Of a stretch of 64,000 nucleotides of DNA, positions 61,319 through 64,000 are shown one piece after another. Source of the stretch: Ruegeria sp. Alg231-54 (GTDB lineage Bacteria; Pseudomonadota; Alphaproteobacteria; Rhodobacterales; Rhodobacteraceae); the NCBI RefSeq assembly GCF_900143525.1, contig NZ_FREZ01000005.1, positions 62,003-126,002 of the forward strand. Reading direction: 5' to 3'. Every line of letters begins with the position of its first letter. Position 1 is the stretch's first letter. The position numbers and the translations under genes were made by a program. The notes below the pieces were generated by a model, which saw only the letters and a program-made list of their open reading frames with translations, did no database searches and was not told the DNA's origin.

Positions 61319-61893
61319 AGGGCTGCACGCTCGGATTTGCTGAGGATCACAGGCTCGACAACCGGGTCGAAGGTACCTGGGCCGAAGAAGGGTGTGTTCT
61401 TCCAACTGCCTGACATCCGCGATTTCGCGACGCGGGTCACCAGCCCGTATACGGCCGACCCAATCTTTTCATGGGTCTGTTTGCCGTGGCCTGTGGGGAT
61501 AAACCCGCGCGTGGTGATTGGCCCCAACCCACTTGGGTCTGGGATACGTTTGACGATAAAACCTGCGAATGGGAACTTCGGCGTTGTTGGTGTGGTCGCC
61601 AGTGGCGCATTGCAGCAACTGGCATACCAGCGCATCATCCCTTTGGGGCTCAGTTGCATCAGCGCGAGATGCTCGGCACCGCCGTCAAAAATGATCTCTT
61701 CCGGAAGCATCTGCAGGATTTCAACAGGACCGGGGGCAGGATCGGGTTGCCCAAAATACAACTGAGCCGCGCGGCAATCGTGACAGTAGCACACGACATG
61801 TGTGCCGTGTTTCACGCCTGCGGCGCTGATCCGTCCATGTAGGGAACCGCAAGAGCAGGAAAATGGGGTGTCTTTCGCCACTTTCCTGCTCAT
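61309..61893 (-). CDS. DUF6151 (GFA-like zinc-binding) protein
   Basis: A 194-residue soluble protein with a Cys pattern of the glutathione-dependent formaldehyde-activating (GFA)-like fold: FSCSCGSLHG near residue 13, VCYCHDCRAAQ near 35 and YASCCNAPL near 90. DUF6151 is my recollection for this set. Zinc binding by the Cys pairs is expected; no activity is claimed. Convergent with the hydrolase and 5 bp after phaZ. Confidence 0.8.
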   Translation of the reverse strand: MSRKVAKDTPFSCSCGSLHGRISAAGVKHGTHVVCYCHDCRAAQLYFGQPDPAPGPVEILQMLPEEIIFDGGAEHLALMQLSPKGMMRWYASCCNAPLATTPTTPKFPFAGFIVKRIPDPSGLGPITTRGFIPTGHGKQTHEKIGSAVYGLVTRVAKSRMSGSWKNTPFFGPGTFDPVVEPVILSKSERAALYP

Positions 61894-61898
61894 GATTT

Positions 61899-63170
61899 TT
61901 AAGCCACTTTGTTTTTGTTTGCGGCGCGACGCTTTGGTTTGCGCGTATTTGCATTCATGAAGTCAATCACAAGCGGCCGGATGTTATCCCGCCAGCTGCG
62001 GCCTGCAAAAATGCCATAGTGACCCGCGCCGGGTTCGACGTGGCTTGCCTTTTTTGCATCCGGCAAACCGGTGCAGAGTTCAAGCGCGGCAATACACTGG
62101 CCGGGCGCTGAGATATCATCATTTGAGCCTTCAACCGTTTTGACTGCAACATCGGTGATTTTGCCGATATCGACCTTGTGACCTGCGACAACGAACTCAT
62201 TGCGGGCGATCTCGCGGTCTTTGAACACGCGCTCGACCGTGGAAAGGTAAAACTCGGCGGGCATGTCCATGACCGCCAGGTATTCATCGTAAAAGCGATT
62301 ATGCGCATCGTGATCGGACGCTTCGCCCCGCATCACGCGCTGGATCTGATCGGTGAACGCTTTGGAGTGGCGATCCCCGTTCATCGACATGAAGGACGCC
62401 AATTGCAGCAAGCCTGGATATACCATGCGGCCGACGCCTTTGTATTTGAAGCCGACGCGCTGGATCATGGTTTCTTCCAGCTGTCCCATGGTCACACGAC
62501 GGCCGAAATCGGTCACGTCGGTCGGGGTTGCATCAGGGTCAACCGGACCACCGATCAGGGTCAATGTGTTGGGCTGGGCCTTGGGCTCGACCTCGGCCAG
62601 ATAAGCGGTTGCGGCAAGCGTCAGAGGGGCGGGCTGGCAAACGGCAACAACATGAGTGTCCGGGCCCAGCTCTTTCATAAAATCGACAAGATACAGCGTG
62701 TAATCCTCGACATCGAACTTGCCTTCGGAAACAGGGATATCACGCGCATTATGCCAGTCGGTTACGTAAACCTCACAATTGACCAGCAGACTTTTGACCG
62801 TGGAACGCAACAAAGTCGCGTAGTGGCCGGACATTGGCGCCACCAACAGCACCTTGCGGGGTTGTTCTTCGCGTCCATTGACGCGAATATGGATCAGGTC
62901 GCCAAATGGGCGCTCCATTACGGGAACAATATCAACAAGGTGGTCTTTGCCATCCTCACACGTGAACGTTCGAATACCCCAGTCCGGCTTTGCGATCATG
63001 CGCTGAAACGTGCGTTCGGTCACCTCGCCCCATGCAGCCATCATGCTGAACGCAGGATTGGGTATCATGGAAAACAGTGGGTAAGACGCCATAGCACTGG
63101 CAGTTGCACCCATCCATTGGTTCGTGTTGCGCATGGTTTCCATAAGGTCGTAGGTCATCATGTAGCGCAT
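61899..63170 (-). CDS. phaZ: Intracellular polyhydroxyalkanoate depolymerase PhaZ
   Basis: A 423-residue PHA depolymerase (PhaZ type of Rhodobacterales and rhizobia) that releases hydroxyacids from storage granules. The region VLLVAPMSGHYATLLRSTV, then the catalytic VYVTDWHNARDIP and the nucleophile in VVAVCQPAPLTLAA (Cys in lipase box-like VCQPA), with a late EPGAGHYGIFAGRSW (His), match the family. Starts at ATG 63170 after AGGAGGCCC. Divergent from phaC across 111 bp that holds both promoters. Confidence 0.95.
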   Translation of the reverse strand: MRYMMTYDLMETMRNTNQWMGATASAMASYPLFSMIPNPAFSMMAAWGEVTERTFQRMIAKPDWGIRTFTCEDGKDHLVDIVPVMERPFGDLIHIRVNGREEQPRKVLLVAPMSGHYATLLRSTVKSLLVNCEVYVTDWHNARDIPVSEGKFDVEDYTLYLVDFMKELGPDTHVVAVCQPAPLTLAATAYLAEVEPKAQPNTLTLIGGPVDPDATPTDVTDFGRRVTMGQLEETMIQRVGFKYKGVGRMVYPGLLQLASFMSMNGDRHSKAFTDQIQRVMRGEASDHDAHNRFYDEYLAVMDMPAEFYLSTVERVFKDREIARNEFVVAGHKVDIGKITDVAVKTVEGSNDDISAPGQCIAALELCTGLPDAKKASHVEPGAGHYGIFAGRSWRDNIRPLVIDFMNANTRKPKRRAANKNKVA

Positions 63171-63281
63171 TTAGGGGGCCTCCTGGCTGCCGGTGTGAGT
63201 GTCGGACCATTCGTCGCTTTGCTCCCCAAGCCCACGACGATTATTCTGCATAGCAGCGAGGTTAAGGGGGAATTGTTAAAA

Positions 63282-64000
63282 TGACAACAAGTGAACACCG
63301 GACGCCGGAGCTATCCCCGGAACACCTTGAGAGGCTTAAAGAAAATATGGACAAGGTGGAGGAGCTTTCGAAGCGACTTGTTGATGCGATGTCGGGAAAG
63401 AAGGGTCATAACCCTGCTTTGGACGGTCCGAATCAAGAGCTTTATGCAAAGGCAGCATCGGCGTATTGGGCTGAAGCGATGCAAAATCCAGCTCGGCTTA
63501 TGGAGCAGCAGATCGAGTTCTGGGGCCAGTCTGTTATGAACTTTGCCGAGGCGCAGCAGGCGCTGGTGGGCAGCGAGGCAGAAGAGGCCGCATCCGGACC
63601 CCGGGACAAGCGGTTTTCCAACCCCTTGTGGGATACCAATCCGTATTTCAAATTCATCCGTCAGCAGTATCAGACAAATGCCGATGCCATCGCGCAGGCG
63701 GTGGCTTCGGTCGAGGATCTGGATGTGCAGGACAAGCAGCGGCTGGCGTTCTTCTCGCAGCAGATCATCGACATGATGTCGCCGACGAACTTTCTGGCGA
63801 CCAATCCGGATGCGTTGGAAAAGGCGGTCGAGACGGAAGGCCAGTCACTGATCCAGGGTCTGGAAAACCTGGTGGCCGATCTTGAGGCCAATGACGGTGA
63901 GATGGTTGTGAAGCTGGCCGATGACAGCGCCTTTGAGGTCGGCGGCAATATCGCGACGACGCCCGGCAATGTGGTCTATCGCAACCGGTTGATGGAGCTG
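63282..64000 (+). CDS. phaC: Class I polyhydroxyalkanoate synthase (partial, C-terminus beyond window)
   Basis: Start ATG 63282, preceded by AAGGGGGAATTG. The 239 residues in the window cover the N-terminal domain: helical SPEHLERLKENMDKVEELSKR (partial), then FEF-type RLMEQQIEFWGQSVMNF, WDTNPYFKFIRQQYQ and SPTNFLATNPDALEKA, all typical of PhaC. The alpha/beta hydrolase part with the catalytic Cys lies outside. Polymerises 3-hydroxyacyl-CoA into PHA granules. Divergent from phaZ. Confidence 0.95.

Overview
The window looks like chromosomal DNA of a marine alphaproteobacterium of the Rhodobacterales (Roseobacter group, Ruegeria/Phaeobacter-like). The evidence is the gene content: aerobic cobalamin synthesis with CobN, CobW and CobQ, TRAP transporters, PHA synthase and depolymerase, ThyX, the Fe-S/SdhE set, a PopZ-like protein, and many 4-bp ATGA gene overlaps. 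This assignment is inferred from family content, not from a database match.

Layout. 1-4560: a cobalamin-riboswitch-controlled minus-strand operon (DUF1636, cobW, cobN; cobN runs off the left edge). 4561-5091: no convincing gene. 5092-14905: a 9.8-kb integrated island in the 3' end of tRNA-Cys. It is bounded by a 20-bp direct repeat and carries a tyrosine recombinase, a large single-chain type ISP restriction-modification enzyme, an overlapping PD-(D/E)XK nuclease-like gene, and a divergent gene whose C-terminal half carries the three motifs of a family-A polymerase palm. 15178-25781: PIMT-like methyltransferase, TolC, PopZ-like protein, cobQ, a frameshifted membrane protein, DUF6280-like, EF-P, an ABC membrane domain without ATPase, YgfZ, a glycosyltransferase and an RpiR-type regulator. 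25897-35628: a catabolic locus with N-formylglutamate-amidohydrolase-like enzyme, a TRAP transporter (Q, M, P), a Na/Pi-type transporter, a glutamine-synthetase-like ligase, aldehyde dehydrogenase and iron alcohol dehydrogenase. Together these suggest import and gamma-glutamylation-dependent breakdown of an amine or amino alcohol, under the divergent RpiR regulator.

35703-52835: mostly housekeeping genes (EamA transporter, hydrolases, parE flanked by two different NYN-type ribonuclease-like genes, PPK2, MATE, aspartate aminotransferase, XRE regulator plus SdhE, MarR-type regulator, two DUF1194 vWA paralogues coupled to a glyoxalase, ThyX, cold-shock protein, Spx/ArsC-like protein). 52837-55340: a bufferin-type RiPP operon (DUF2282 precursor, DUF692/MNIO enzyme, DUF2063 partner, DoxX), expected to act in copper buffering. 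55563-64000: thrS, a tightly packed run of alpha/beta hydrolases with a VOC protein and an M15-like protein, DUF6151, and the divergent phaZ/phaC pair (phaC runs off the right edge).

The strongest candidate for an undescribed system is the tRNA-Cys island, especially the polymerase-like protein at 11658-13064 and the nuclease-like gene translationally coupled to the type ISP enzyme.
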